Of a DNA stretch of 64,000 nucleotides, positions 34,960-46,777 are shown piece after piece (the stretch's first letter is position 1; every line of letters starts with the position of its first letter). The notes beneath the pieces were generated by a model. The model did no database searches, was not told the DNA's origin, and saw only the letters and a program-made list of their open reading frames with translations. The stretch is from Bimuria novae-zelandiae CBS 107.79. Taxonomy: Eukaryota; Ascomycota; Dothideomycetes; Pleosporales; Didymosphaeriaceae. The translations under genes were made by a program, and so were the position numbers. The DNA is taken from positions 1,396,659 through 1,460,658 of the forward strand of contig ML976659.1 of NCBI GenBank assembly GCA_010015655.1, in the 5' to 3' direction.

Positions 34960-37900
34960 ATTATTTATCTGTTTATTATTCTAACTTAAAGGCCTCTATT
35001 CTCTACTGTAGATCCTGCAGGGCAACCTCTTAATTAGTGATCTTGTCTAATATATCTTTAAGTCCTAGCTTATTCAGAAACTTGCTCTATTTGTTTACTA
35101 GTAAGGCCTTTATAAGTCTATCTACAACCATGTCCTCTAAGCGTTAATAGTCCACCTTAATTTTCCTAAGTGTGACTTCTTATCTTAGCTAGTAATTATA
35201 GATATCTACATGGCGGAGCTTAGTCTGCAGCTTTGCGATCTCTTTAGTAATTAGGCAAATAGTTTATTAATTGTCGTAGTTAATTATAATTAGGTAATTG
35301 CTTATAGCGATCTAGAGCTCTTAGAGTAATCGTGAAGTGAAGATAGCCTCCTTAGCTACTTGTGAAAGCGCTAGAAGTTCGGCCTCTATTATTAATATAG
35401 TAACTGTATCTTGCTTGCTTGCTTTTTAGGCAATTAGGCCGCTAAATAGCTTAATAATATATCCTTGTAAACTCTTGTAATTAAGTGTATTATCTGTAAA
35501 GGATGCGTCGCTTGCCACTTCTAGAGTATCTACACCCCTAAGCTAAAGACCTAGTAATTTAGTATTAGCAAAATAGAAGAGAACTTAGTTAGCAGTCGCT
35601 TAATACTCTTTGCTTAGGTTAGATAAGAATCGTGATAATTTAGAGCTTATAAAGGCGATATCTAGTTAAGTTATAACTATAGTATAAAGAATTAATCTGA
35701 CTTTGCGCTAGTATCGATTAATCTCACCCTTACTAGCTAGTCCTGTTCTTAGGAGTAATTCGATTAAACCTATCAGGGTATTGTGGCGAATCTCATGGTG
35801 ATCGATAAGGCGCGATATTTTGTTAATGTATAATGTTTATAAAAGCTAGATCTTTCTGTTTAAGCGGTCCTTAATAATTTTAATTTCTAGAAACTATTAC
35901 AGGTCTTTCCCGCTAGTAAGGGTAAATTTAGTTCTTATCTCTTTAATAGCTGCTTTTGCTGCAGACTCGTGATTCTTCTAATAGGCGATGATAAGATTAT
36001 CTACATAAAAGAAGATGATAATGCCGTCCTTAATAAGGTAGCATAGCTCGTGGGGCACTATTTTAAAGCTAATATTACGGAGCGTTAATATAAACTCTCT
36101 TTGCCAGAGTAGTAGAGATATACGCAGTCTATATAGTGCTTTATATAGTTTAAGGACTATGCCTGCTCGCGAGTATCCGCGGGGCATTCTTATGTAGATT
36201 TCTCTGTCCAGCTTTGCGTGAACAAACGCGTTCGTAACGTTATGTTAGATAAGCTCTAGGTTAAACTAAGCTATAATTACTATAAGCATGCGAAAGAATT
36301 ATCTTATAAGTGTTACGGCGTAGGTTTCTTGCGAGGTTAGGTGCCGCTATTAATTACCTTGCACTACTAGCCTTGCCTTACACTTTTGTAGTCAATAGTG
36401 TTTATTAAACTTATAGGTGTATACCTATATACAGTCGAGGATTTAATGGCCTACTGCCTTTACTAGAGCTACTACGACCTCGCTCTAAGACTTTATTTCC
36501 TTGTAGCTTTGTAGATGGGAACGTTCTGCTTCCTTTTATATATTATAAAGAGGGTGATCTTCAAGCTTGCTTTAGTATGTAGGTAGCTCTAGAAGCACGC
36601 TTCGATGTGGCTTCTTACCTAATATAATTATTTATTAAAGCTACGCCTTATTAAGAACTTTATCTTTGTATTTGCCGTTACTACTAGCTTTAGTGCCTGC
36701 TATAAAGGCTGCGGCCTATACGCTTATTTGTAACTACCCTGTTTACAACTCTTAGGGTGGTCTAGCTTAATTACCTCTTGCCATTAGTTGTGCAAGGAGT
36801 GTTACTAGTAGCGGTGTTAATAGAGGCGTTAGATATTCGTACCTAGCTTTCCTGCCTTAATTATACTTAGGAGCGCTTTTAACCTCTTCCTTTAGCGCTT
36901 TACTAATTGTCTTATCCTTAAAGAAGGACTCGGTGGCTTGCTCTTGTTAAGGTAAAGAAGGTAGCTCTACTAATCGCACCTAGGCCGCTATTTCTTCTAA
37001 TATATTATGCATAAGGTTATCTACTAGGTCTTTAGTTTTGCCTAAGAACATAGTATCCTCGTCGAAAATTACATCGCGAGTACTAATTGTCTTTGCTAGA
37101 GAGGGAATCTATATTCTCTAGATGTTAGTTAATTTGTAGCTAACTAAATAACCTATCTATGCTTTAGGATTTAGTCGCTGGAGCTTACTCTTGCCACGTT
37201 TAGTGTTATTAGTTATAGTAAAGGTCTTGCAGCCATAGGCTTTTAAGTAAGCTTAATTAGGCTTCTTTAGTTAGGTGACAATGCCGTTCTAAAAGGCTAC
37301 TGTTGTAAAGAACACTTTATATAGAGATCGCTATCGATTAGCGTAGTTCGGCGTTTAATTATATAGGTAGACTACGGCTCGGGTGATCTCAGGCTATATT
37401 TACTAAGGTAGGTTAGAGTTAAGTCGCATCGCGCGCGCTTTCTCCTTAATTACACCCCCTAAGCGTTTAGCTCCTCTATTTTATGCTTAAGTATCTAGTG
37501 TTAAAGGCTTAATCTTAATACCTTGCGCTAAGCACCACTTCTTAATATCTACCTTAATAGAGAAGATCTTATTATTAGATTTAATTACTTTTACTATAAT
37601 GTTATATTATACTTTTATAAACTGTATAAAGGTGCTAAGTAATTTAATAATTAAGCGTGCTGGGCGGTTATCCTTAAAGTAGTAGTCCTATGCGAAGCCA
37701 GAGAATTAGTTAGTAATTAGTATTTAGCTCTTCTCTCTTGTTAAGCTATCTGCTTTATAGTTGTGAAAGTCTATTGCGACTCGCTCGCCAGGGCCTTTAG
37801 TTCGCTCCCTAGCTTGCCGGCGTATTTGCTATTTTAGTTTTACTTTACCGCAGGCGTTATATTTAACTATAGAGAGGCCTTTAATTCTTACTCCCTTAGA

Positions 37901-39770
37901 TTACTGCACGAGGTGTTTAAGGGCCTAAGGGCCTAAATAGCCTAATCGTTAGTGCTAGGTCCACGCGTTTACCTTCTGCGGTCTTTATTTAGTACGTGTG
38001 TTAGTCTTATAAGTGGCGTGCGTAGCATTAGTAGGAATACTACCTACTAGCCTTGTTCTGTGTTCTAGCACCCACTGTCCGTGTAACTCTTGAAGTTCTG
38101 CCAGCATAGTATTATCTCTTCTTTTTAGAGTCGTTAGGTCTGCCCTAATGTCCCACCAAAGGCCTTGCCTCCAGAGTAATCAAAACGATACAAGGTTACA
38201 GAGTAAATTAGGGTAATAGGCAATATTATCTAGCTATATTATTTAATTACTGCTTACACTCTGTACGTTAAGATAGATAGTTTTATATCCTTAGATCCAT
38301 ATTTGTGTATTCCCTGCCCATATAAAGTCTCCTAACGCCGGTAGCCGGTATGAGACAAAGCGATCGATGTTATTAAAGATATGGCAGATTATGCCTAAAT
38401 CAAGTATAGCTAAGCATTACAATAGGTACGTATTTAATTCGTTATAGAAGGATACGGCTTAGAAGCTCGCTAGGATTTCAGTAATCTTGCGTCCGTCTAG
38501 TCACTTATTATTAGCCTCAGTAATTCAAGTTAGAGTAGGAGTATATAATAATTTAATTCTGGATGTTTAAGACTTTAGTCTTTTCACCTTCCTTATCTCA
38601 TCTTGTAGATGTGAATCATTTTGGATTCTGTATTATACTATATCTACAAAGCCAGGTCGTGGCCTAAACCACTCTAGTGCATGATCTGGATATGCGTAGA
38701 AGTAGTCTTTTAGACTATGCCTTTGTTTATAAGCAGGGCATTTTTTGCCTTTAACTATTATTATATCCTCTATTAAAGACTGCTTAGATATAGTGCTTTA
38801 ACTAAAGGATCGTTTTTGTCGAGGTCTCCCCTGTCCACGTTAGTTATTCGTGGAAGATGGCGCGTCTTCGGCAGCGTGAGAGGCGTCCCTGTTAGTGCCT
38901 GGGGTGGATGCACCACCAGCAGCGAGAGATAGCTCACTAGTAGCAAAGGCGCCCCTATACTATTTGCCCTTAATTAGGTGGAGTATTACTATATGTTCTT
39001 GGAAGCGTTTTATTATTTCCTTCCTTATTATATCTGCGTCTTAGCGTCTAGTTTCTTGAAAGGACACACCCTAAGTGGGAGCAGCCTTTATAATCGCAGT
39101 TAAAAAGTCCTTCATAGTATTATAGATTAATTATACTTTGGCGATATTGTTTATCTCTGCTTCTATAGCTGCCTAATTATACTTAGTTAGCCAGGTATCC
39201 TAGTTTAAGGGTTATCTTATTAGCTTAAGGGCCTATAAGTATCGTGCTCTTGCTCTATCCCGCTCGTCTTCTTTATTAACGCCTACGGTCTATGTTAAAG
39301 ACGTAATCTATTGCTAGATTTGCTCTCTAGGCTTGCAGCAGTTACGTTGCAGGTGTGGCAACATAGTGGATTAAATATAGATAACTACTTTCTTAAGACT
39401 TAATCTCTCCTCGCGGTATTTCTTATCCTTTATCTTATAGTCTTTAAGCTATATCTTATAGAACTTAATATCCTCCTTATATGCCTTAAGTCCTAAATTT
39501 GATAGCTCTGATAGGCGTGTTAGAGGGTTCTGTTAATCGTCGTCGTTTACGCGGATAATTGGTTAGTAACTCGCTATTTCTGGCGGCGACGGCGGTGTCA
39601 GCCTTTTGCGTGGGAGTTTAGCTCTATCTAGGTTAATAATAAGCTATATATCTATTAGTTCGCATCGCGCTTTTAGCTGCAGCAGCTATAGTGTGTAGTT
39701 AGTATAATTAGTTAATATAATTGTTAAGTCGCGGAGTGTTAACAGCGACATTATCCTTTCTTAAGGTTTA
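34960..39770 (-). pseudogene. Copia B gag-pol remnant
   Basis: Minus-strand blocks include the reverse transcriptase text LYKALYRLRISLLLWQ and FFYVDNLIIAY (36190-35980), where the YxDD motif reads YVDN as in Copia A. Towards the right end are the integrase, protease and knuckle regions, too stop-rich to delimit. About 60-70 codons is the longest open run. The protein resembles Copia A closely, as expected for sister families. Confidence 0.8.
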
Positions 39771-39793
39771 GTTAAGGTAGTAAGACTCTTAAT

Positions 39794-40018
39794 TGTCAGA
39801 TTTAATAGTGTTCTGTCACTTTAAGATAATGCAATGATAAGAATTTGATAGATATAATAATTAATTAATAATATTCGTGTTCTGTCTGTGTCTAGAATGC
39901 AAATGTGTGCGAGGCTCCAAATAAGTGCCGCTGTAGCGCTAGCCCTATTTAGAATAGTACAAAAGAGAGAGTGCTCCAGCCTCATATCCACAACAGATAG
40001 AGGCCATATAATCGGACA
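39794..40018 (-). repeat. Copia B 5' LTR
   Basis: 225 bp, the same length as its partner; differences are C/T and G/A only. Confidence 0.9.
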
Positions 40019-40516
40019 CATGTACGTTAAACTATATTAATATAAAAGTATTAACACGTTATATAGGCGCGTGTAACTACTAACTTTATATATTAAAATT
40101 TTAGTAAATAATAAAAATAGGAACTTCTACGCTATATTAAACGCTTTACTATACATAGCCTTTTTTTTATATAGTAAATAATATAAAGTTTTGCCTCTAC
40201 TATAGCTAAAAAAAGGTTAGCTTATTATAAATTAATTTCTTTATAAGGCGCCACGCTAAATCTTTAGTATTATAATAAATAACTAGTATTAATAGTAATC
40301 GCTATAAAGCTAATTCCTTAGCTAAATATAAGTACTACTTTTAGCTTTTATAGTAAAAGACTAGGCAATATTCGATCGAGTCTTAGTATATATATATATA
40401 TAATATGGACGAAAAAGGCTGCGTGCTCGGCATTACCTCCCGCTTAAAGAGGATCTTTAATAGGCCTCTATACGAGAGTAAGGCAGTAAGGCAAGCTATT
40501 TAGAATAGTAGCCGTG

Positions 40517-40967
40517 TGTTACGACCACGAACCCCACAAGGATGAAGAAGCCAGACAATTACGCCAAGAGAGTAATTATTAACAAAGTAGCAGAGTTAAC
40601 GGGACCTAACGGGGCGCGGGGCAGCTTAGTCAGCAGTCACGTGACAAAGTCCCGCATAAAGGGAAGTCCCATGGGACTACCGTAGTCCCTGGGACTACAG
40701 GGCCTTGGCGGGACTACGAAGAAGGAATAGGCTAGTATATAGTGTGGCGACTTTCTATTGTTGTTTCCTTCCTCGTAGTTAACTTATATATCTTCTGTGC
40801 GAGTACGTTCTCCTATATAGACTAATAGTTATCTTATTTATTATAAGATTAGATTGTCTAGCCGCGCTAAGTGTCGCATCAACTTGTACTACTAAATAAT
40901 CCGTGAAGCACCACGATACCTTACCGCCCTAACCTGGATCGGAACAAGGTGTGAGAGCCTCATAACA
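40517..40967. mobile_element. 451-bp solo LTR in the F transposase
   Basis: It starts TGTTACGACCACGAACC and ends GAGCCTCATAACA; CCGTG flanks both sides (40512-40516 and 40968-40972). Element E shows the empty site (GTAGCCGTGAATGG). The middle has an inverted motif GGGACTACCGTAGTCCC and repeats of GGGACTAC. Confidence 0.88.
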
Positions 40968-41923
40968 CCGTGAATAGATATTAATTATCGCTTGTATATG
41001 CGCTGACGGATCTGCTCTAGATCTAGCACTAATCTATTAGGCCACCTCTACAGATATATAATTAAGTTAAATAGAAGACCTTAATTCTTAACACTATTAA
41101 GTTTTTATTATTATATTAAAATTTAGCTAAATAAATAATTAAATAAATTTTATATAGCTTTAATAGGTGTTTAATTACCTTATAAAGTTAAATACTAAAT
41201 AATTATATTAACTATTAATCTTTAATAGCTATAAATCTTACGTTACTATAAATTTTACTAACTTTTATAATTATAATTAGATTCTGTTAGCTATTTATTT
41301 ACTATATTTAACCTATACGCTATAGCCTCTTAATATTTATATATTTAAGCCTCTATTAATAGCATATTTAAATAATCTATTAGCCTTCTTATAAATAGCC
41401 TAGGAATAGCCTTTATTACTAAAAAAGACTTCTTTAGCCTATTTTAAAAGGCCTAAGTTAGTACTATAAGGTAGCTATTAATACTCTAGGCCTTTAAGGC
41501 TATAGGCTTATTATCTTTATATTTAGAGGCTATCCTTAAGTAGTTTAATAATAATTACTTACCTAAATAAAAATTATAAAGAAGCTTAACTTTAGTACTT
41601 AGCGTATTAAATTAAAGAAAAATTAATAGGCTTTTAAAGACTTATATTAATATAAGGGCGAGTAATATAGCTAAAAAGCTAAGTTAAAATATATACTTAA
41701 TTTTTACACGAGCTTAGCTCGTAGAGCATAAAAATTAAGGTCTATAAAAGTCCTTAGCTATTTAAAAGAGACGCTTAAAGTAAAATAAGCTTTTATTTTT
41801 TAATTAGCCTTATAAAGATTAAGAGGGAGCTATTTTTTATTACTTTATAATATATAGTAAGTATGTAATTATTAATATAAGAAAAATACTAAAGCGTAAT
41901 AACTACAGCTTTAAAAACCTAAG

Positions 41924-42187
41924 TGTCACGAAGCGTGGGTCGAGAGCTGACGATAGCCATGGACAACACTCAACAGCGCATGACAGCACGCGACAGCGCT
42001 AGACGGCGCATGACAGCGCATGACAGTGATCGATTAGCGCGTAACAGCGCAAGACAGGGCTCGACTAGCACTGTCAGGGTTCTCACCCTATTTATCCCCC
42101 TCGCCCTAGCCCTTCTTTCCTCCCTAAGGGATCGCCTTAGTACTGTTGACAGATTGAGTGACCCGCAATCGGGGCCATTTTTTATAA
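41924..42187. mobile_element. 264-bp insertion in F, probably a solo LTR
   Basis: Compared with the same place in element E, the region from TGTCACGAAGCGTGGG to about CCATTTTTTATAA is extra. TAAG flanks it (41920-41923 and 42188-42191), with the right end apparently altered by transitions. Inside are repeats of GCGCATGACAGC/CGCGACAGCGC. A 91-codon open frame across it is not a gene. Confidence 0.6.
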
Positions 42188-42701
42188 TAAGTAAGTAAAG
42201 GCCTGTTAGGCTAGTTAGTGGCTTAAAGTAAGGCTACTTTAAAAAAAGTATATTACTTAAGTAGCTACTAAAGATACGCGCGTAAAATAAAAAACTAATA
42301 AAACTATTAAGTAACGTTTTAATTAATAGGATTATAAGGCTAATTAATAACTTTAAAATTACATTAAATTAGCTAAAAAGGGTAATAAAACGACTTTAGG
42401 GTCTACTATTTTATTTATTAAAAAAAAAAGCCTACGTTAGCACTTGTACATGTTAATAAAACTATATTTATTCTACTAACGCCTTTATTGCGTAGTTGTT
42501 AAATTATTAAAATACTAAGTAGATATTAATAATTTAAGTAGCTAGTAATTATCTATATGCCTAAAAGACTTTAAATCTAAAAAAAAAAAAACTCGTGATA
42601 ATATTAATTGTGGGTGGCTCAGTAGCCTCATGTTGCTGGCCGAGCGATCGTGTTGGGGTGTGCATTGACTGACGCTGTGCACTGACTGCCAAGCTACGGT
42701 A

Positions 42702-43313
42702 ACGAATAGAGAGCCTCGGCTACGACATTCAACGGAGTGCCAACATCACTACGACCCTACTTGTGACACTGATCGTCTTCATACATATCAACTTCTTCTT
42801 ATGCGCTGGATCGACTTGCTGATAAAACTGGTCTAGAAATGCAGCCTCTCGTGTATTAGTAATCACCACCACATTACCACACGTCGTCGAAAACGTACTT
42901 CAAAACATTCGTACCTCCCTACCAAAAGCTGCCCAGGTCTGCAATCAGTCTTCCAGTTCGTCACTCTTACTTCCAACGGTCGCCTAATGCATGATGTTCT
43001 CAACCAGCTCATTGTTTGGGAACTGGACGTAGGCTTCTCGCTGGCCGGAAGGTGAAGAGTTATTGGAATTGAAAGTTGTAGTGCTGAAGGTAGTGCATAT
43101 ACCTGACATGGGTGGGAGATTTCCGTTAATTTGCAAATTTGGAAAGCTGGAACAGGGGTCGGTAGGAGAGTCAATGAACGTAGCTAGTCTGTGTCCGCCT
43201 TGGGGTGGATTCGACCTGCTGAACCATGAGCAAATGTGAGATGATATAGCCCGAAGCAGACACTTTGCGAAGATGAAATTTTCGATTGTAACAATAACAG
43301 AATGATCCGGTAT
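42702..43313. other. Intergenic; possible 3' end of a lost minus-strand gene
   Basis: A minus-strand stretch at about 43065-42995 reads SSPSGQREAYVQFPNNE and stops at TAG; more coding-like text follows in the same frame after further stops. It may be the tail of a degraded gene, family unknown. Confidence 0.3.
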
Positions 43314-44079
43314 CTAGCAGAACCATCCTCCGTCAACAGGCATAGCCACGCCGGTGATGTACGACGAAGAATCTGAAAGCAGGAACTCAATCAGCGGTGG
43401 GATTTCCTTCTGATCCGCCTTCCGCTTCAAAGCCAGGAATTCGGTGTCCATCTTGTTCCCTCTGAGATCCTCCAATTTTCTGAACATGGGAGTATCGATT
43501 GGTCCCCTTGCATCTATTAGCACCTTGCATAGTGGAAACTTCGCGCAACTTACGGGCAGAAACAGTTCACCCTGATGTTCCTCGCACCCAGCTACTTGGC
43601 CGCGCTCCTCGTCATGCCCACAACAGCGTGTTTTGACGCTACGTAAGGCATGGACTTCGCGGCGCCAATGAGTCCAAGAATGCTGGCTGCGTTGACGATT
43701 GCGCCGCCCTCGTTCATAACGGGCGCTTGAGCGTGTAGACAGTACATCAAGCCCTTGGTGTTGACGTTGAAAATGAAGTCTCAGTCATCGTCATCCAGCT
43801 CTGCAACCCCGGCGGTGTTATTCTGCCGTCTAGCTTGCCTAACTTGGAGACGGTGGCGGATACCCAGTCTTCTACCGATTTCCGGTTCGAAACGTCAACG
43901 ACCTGGGACATCACGTCGGAGTTGACCTGAAGAAGTTCTGCTTCGAGGTCTTTGAGGGGCTTTTCTTGGATGTCGGCGAGGGACAGTTTTGCGCCTTTGG
44001 CCGGGAAGAGGCGCGCGGTTTCAAGACCCATTCCAGAGGCTGCGCTTGTGATGACGACGGCTTTGTTTTTTAGGGGCAT
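43314..44079 (-). pseudogene. Short-chain dehydrogenase/reductase pseudogene
   Basis: Starts MPLKNKAVVITSAASGMGLE with a degenerate glycine motif, then VDVSNRKSVEDWV. At about 43818-43828 the frame shifts by one base; downstream text reads NTAGVAELDDDD, a TGA stop (43783-43781), DFIFNVNTKGLMYC, NAASILGLIG, the active-site YVASK, and a TAG stop (43594-43592). An intron at 43507-43553 (47 nt, GTAAGT donor) separates the last exon, which reads GPIDTPMF and ends ITGVAMPVDGGWFC. One frameshift and two nonsense codons make the gene dead. Both stops are single transitions from sense codons. It lies 600 bp from the end of transposon F. Confidence 0.85.
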
Positions 44080-45641
44080 GCTGGAGGATCGTTATATGGA
44101 TAGATACGCTCTGTCTCAGAGAGTCGATGAGGAATGTGCATGTCCGAACAGGCGATACACCCTTGATGGTTTTGTTTGTTCACGTGCTGGACTGCATGGT
44201 GGGTGAAGCCATATGTAGGCCGCTCGTACGAGCACTTGCATCCCGAGCATGCCCAGATCCATCGGTGCAGCATCCGATGCTCCGAGCCATGATTGTTGTG
44301 GGAGGAGAGAGGGAGGATGCGCTTTCCCGGATGGATAGGAAGTTGACGGGTTCCCCGCAATTCGGAGCGGAGGTCTTGGCAGTGAACGCACCTTTCGCGA
44401 CGCGGTGGAAAATCATCGTCCATCTCATCTCAATTCCGACCACGACAAGCTTTTCTGAGCATGCGCATCCGACACCGTGCAATGGCGAGCGCCTCGCTCG
44501 GGTGCTTGCCCCCCTCGATTGATAGCTGCGTCCTCCGTATTCGCACCTTCTCGGCTCCTTAAACGCCTTCCTCTCACATTATGTCGCTTTCCAACATGGC
44601 CTCTCACCTCGACAATGGGCTATACGAATGGAATCGCCAATGACACCACCATTGAATCTTTGAAAAAACCACTCATACGCATCTCCGGTGCTTCCGGCGT
44701 CATTCCCGACCATCCGCACCCCTCGCACCCCGATCGCCCCCTCCCCTCCATGGGAAAGTGGCCATGGAGGCCATCGGTGGCAACTAGGTTTCATACTACG
44801 CAGTGGCACTACACAAGCAACCCAAGATACGCCTATAAGCTACAAGGGAAGCTGCTGGGGGAGCTGTTCGATCCGTTCTCGAAACCCTCGCTCCTGCTTT
44901 GCCGGATATTGCGGGGTAGGGCATCAATGCATGTGACACGCATCTGATTTCAAGATTAGTTGAGGATGAGGTCAAGAGATAGAGATAGGATATGAAGTCG
45001 TATATGTAGAGGAGGATTGGGCTACGGACACAGTCAATCTGTGAATGCTTTGTGAAAAGGTACTGTCTGGCGATACAACGGACAGCAGGGATGTTGCAGT
45101 GGACACTGGGCAATGATCAGAGGCAGTCTGGGGGTAAGGTGTTCTCGCTCCTTCCCCAGAGCGAAGTATAGCACCGCGCCGTCTTGTTTTGGCAGCGGAA
45201 CAAGACCCTCGACATTGGACCCTGCGCTGAGATAAAGGTGTATCCACGGAATGACCAGAACAGCCACCAGAAGAGGCATCCGGTGGGCTCGACGACGTTT
45301 GGTCCCACTACACACGGCCCTATGGTTGCGCAGCTTACATGACTCATCCAATTCGCGTATCTTCTTCTTCAAGATGGGTTATGGTGCTACCGCTCCAGCG
45401 AGAAAGCTTCAGATGTGATCATGGGCTTTTCTGTTCGTTACTATGGTCCCGCCTGCTCTGTCATGGGAGGCACCGCTTAACCTTTCCCACACAGAATCTG
45501 GGGCCCCGCCCTAACAAACCTTAGCGCGAAGGTACGCCTTAGCTGATATTTACATCCGTGAGCTATGCGCGATAGTTCACGGCCTCGCGATTTGCTCTTC
45601 CTCTCATGTTTGCAGTGAAGACTGAGGTGTCAAAGAGGAGG
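44080..45641. other. Intergenic, no confident gene
   Basis: Many overlapping open frames of 60-155 codons on both strands; none has a clear motif or intron logic. One stretch starting MGYTNGIANDTTIESLKK at about 44624 looks weakly protein-like and may be a gene fragment. Probably degraded host DNA. Confidence 0.35.
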
Positions 45642-46375
45642 AGATGACGAGCTCAATGGCGGGTCTGCACTGTCGTAACAGTCGCATTAGATGTGAGGTC
45701 GAACCAGATCTCGAAATCTGCGCGCCGTAGAGACAGCGGTAGCACGTGCACGTTTGATCCAAGAGACGGGACAAAGAACCGCGCAAATTCTAAAGCTGTT
45801 ACAAATGAGTGTACGAAGCATTGCTACAACTTATGGATCTGCTGGACCTCTGTGCCAAACATTTTCAGTGAGCAAGAACGCCAGACCCTCAGAAGCTTAT
45901 CTAAAGATCGCGACATTGGACCTCAGTACCCGCTCCCGCAGCGTCTGTGTTAACAACGCCATAGAAGAGCAAGATAGTTCGCAGCGAGAAAGACTGATGG
46001 ATTGCTCAAGCGGGCTGAGTGAGGACATGAACGACATGAGCGAAACACACCGGCCCGCCCTTTTCATGACGGGTGTGGATGGTCATTTCCTACGCGGACC
46101 TAGTGAGGCCTCGATGACGAACATTGTACGGCCTCCAGGTCCTACGCAGTCGCATCAACTCTGCCCAATTAATCCAGCTCTTTCGAAGCCGCCTGTTGTT
46201 TCTTGTTCGTCGGAGTACTCATCTCGCGAATCTACGATGGCGTTGCTGGACAATACGTTCACAAGAGGGACTGCAACTCCAAATCGGCCTTTGCGAGGCG
46301 GACGACGAGTTCCTGGGCTTGATGGGGTTGAAAGATTTACAAGGGTTGAATGCGGGGGTTGATGGATGGTTTTGA
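45642..46375 (+). pseudogene. Degenerate Zn(II)2Cys6 transcription-factor gene
   Basis: From ATG 45642 the frame reads HCRNSRIRCEVEPDLEIC, the first part of a fungal binuclear zinc cluster, and stops at TAG near 45727. Shifted by one base the sequence continues RDSGSTCTFDPRDG, the second half of such a cluster. The six-Cys pattern is incomplete in any single frame. A third frame then runs open for 202 codons (45754-46362), and a further frame ends EADDEFLGLMGLKDLQ (46375). The gene needs at least two frameshifts to join. Proteins of this class are nuclear regulators; its target is unknown, and a link to the neighbouring oxidoreductases is only suggested by position. Confidence 0.6.
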
Positions 46376-46777
46376 GCTCCCACCGCCTTGAGTCTCTTCC
46401 ATCATGCTAATTTGAAGCAATACAATCAAACACAACCGAAGTTCGATACCTATTTACGAGAAGTATCATCATACGCATGGTTTATTTTATACCACTAATT
46501 CGAAGTAGGCAACAGATATGAAATCATGCCATCCTAGGTACTGTCGATTATCCTTTCCCTTGTACGTGGTTACTACAAGGTCGGTCCGTTCACCCTGGCT
46601 ACGCTAGAGCCCGTGGACCTATGTGGGTCCACTAAGAGACTAACGTTGCCATTGCCCACCGCGATTTTTTTATCGTGCTATCCTTCCACCAGCACCGCTG
46701 AATTCACCTCAACTCCAACCCAACAAAAGTAACGCTATTCGGGTACTACTAGGGACCTCCTGAAACTTCGTTGTGAA
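46376..46777. other. Promoter region of the ADH gene
   Basis: About 400 bp between the regulator remnant and the ADH start; CAAT-like and pyrimidine-rich stretches near 46690-46730, otherwise nothing specific. Confidence 0.45.

Larger units (their letters stand above)
34694..40018 (-). mobile_element. Copia element B, full length, minus strand, inserted in the TIR of G
   Basis: Two 225-bp LTRs (34694-34918 and 39794-40018) are flanked by CATGT (34689-34693, 40019-40023). The complement of the polypurine tract, CACCCCCTCAGC, follows the left LTR, so coding is minus. The insertion splits the right terminal inverted repeat of G between GCTATGCATGT and ACGT. LTR differences are all transitions. 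Confidence 0.92.
26684..40027 (+). mobile_element. Fot1/pogo-like DNA transposon G, nested inside F
   Basis: Identical ends ACGTACATGCATAGCGAGTG at 26684 and its inverse split at the right end by Copia B. TA flanks both sides (26682-26683 and 40028-40029). The subterminal region repeats GCATAGCGAGTGGCCG twice. G holds a 180-bp solo LTR (27540-27719), Copia A (27956-33427), a 486-bp solo LTR (33949-34434), and Copia B (34694-40018), which lies inside G's right inverted repeat. The native element would be roughly 1.9 kb. Confidence 0.85.
26587..42590 (+). pseudogene. Transposase remnant of F, interrupted
   Basis: The first 95 bases (26587-26681) correspond to the N-terminus seen in element E (MDPIKAAITAIES type), with the ATG mutated to ATA. 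Transposon G then interrupts the gene. It resumes at 40030: 40400-40510 carries the DDE-1 block reading NMDEKGCVLGITSRLKR, and the remainder runs to about 42000 with TAA/TAG stops every few codons. It is the RIP-mutated counterpart of the transposase in E. Confidence 0.75.
26208..42699 (+). mobile_element. Fot1/pogo-like DNA transposon F, nested host of many insertions
   Basis: The terminal inverted repeats are CCGTAGCTTGGCAGTCAGTG at 26208 and its inverse at 42699, each flanked by TA (26206-26207 and 42700-42701). They continue through CAGCGTCAGTCAATGCACAC for about 45 bp. Element E is a relative with the same subterminal blocks. F contains a MITE (26257-26551), the whole of transposon G (26684-40027), a 451-bp solo LTR (40517-40967) and a 264-bp insertion (41924-42187). 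Without these F would be about 2.1 kb, a normal size for this group. Confidence 0.85.

Noticed and set aside
41923..42198. 91-codon open frame with repeated MTA/RDSAR-like text
   Set aside because: It is created by short GC-rich direct repeats within a 264-bp insertion into transposon F; no motif.
44477..44947. 156-codon plus-strand frame
   Set aside because: The text changes character along its length and overlaps opposing frames; only a weak protein-like patch near 44624, not enough for a gene call.
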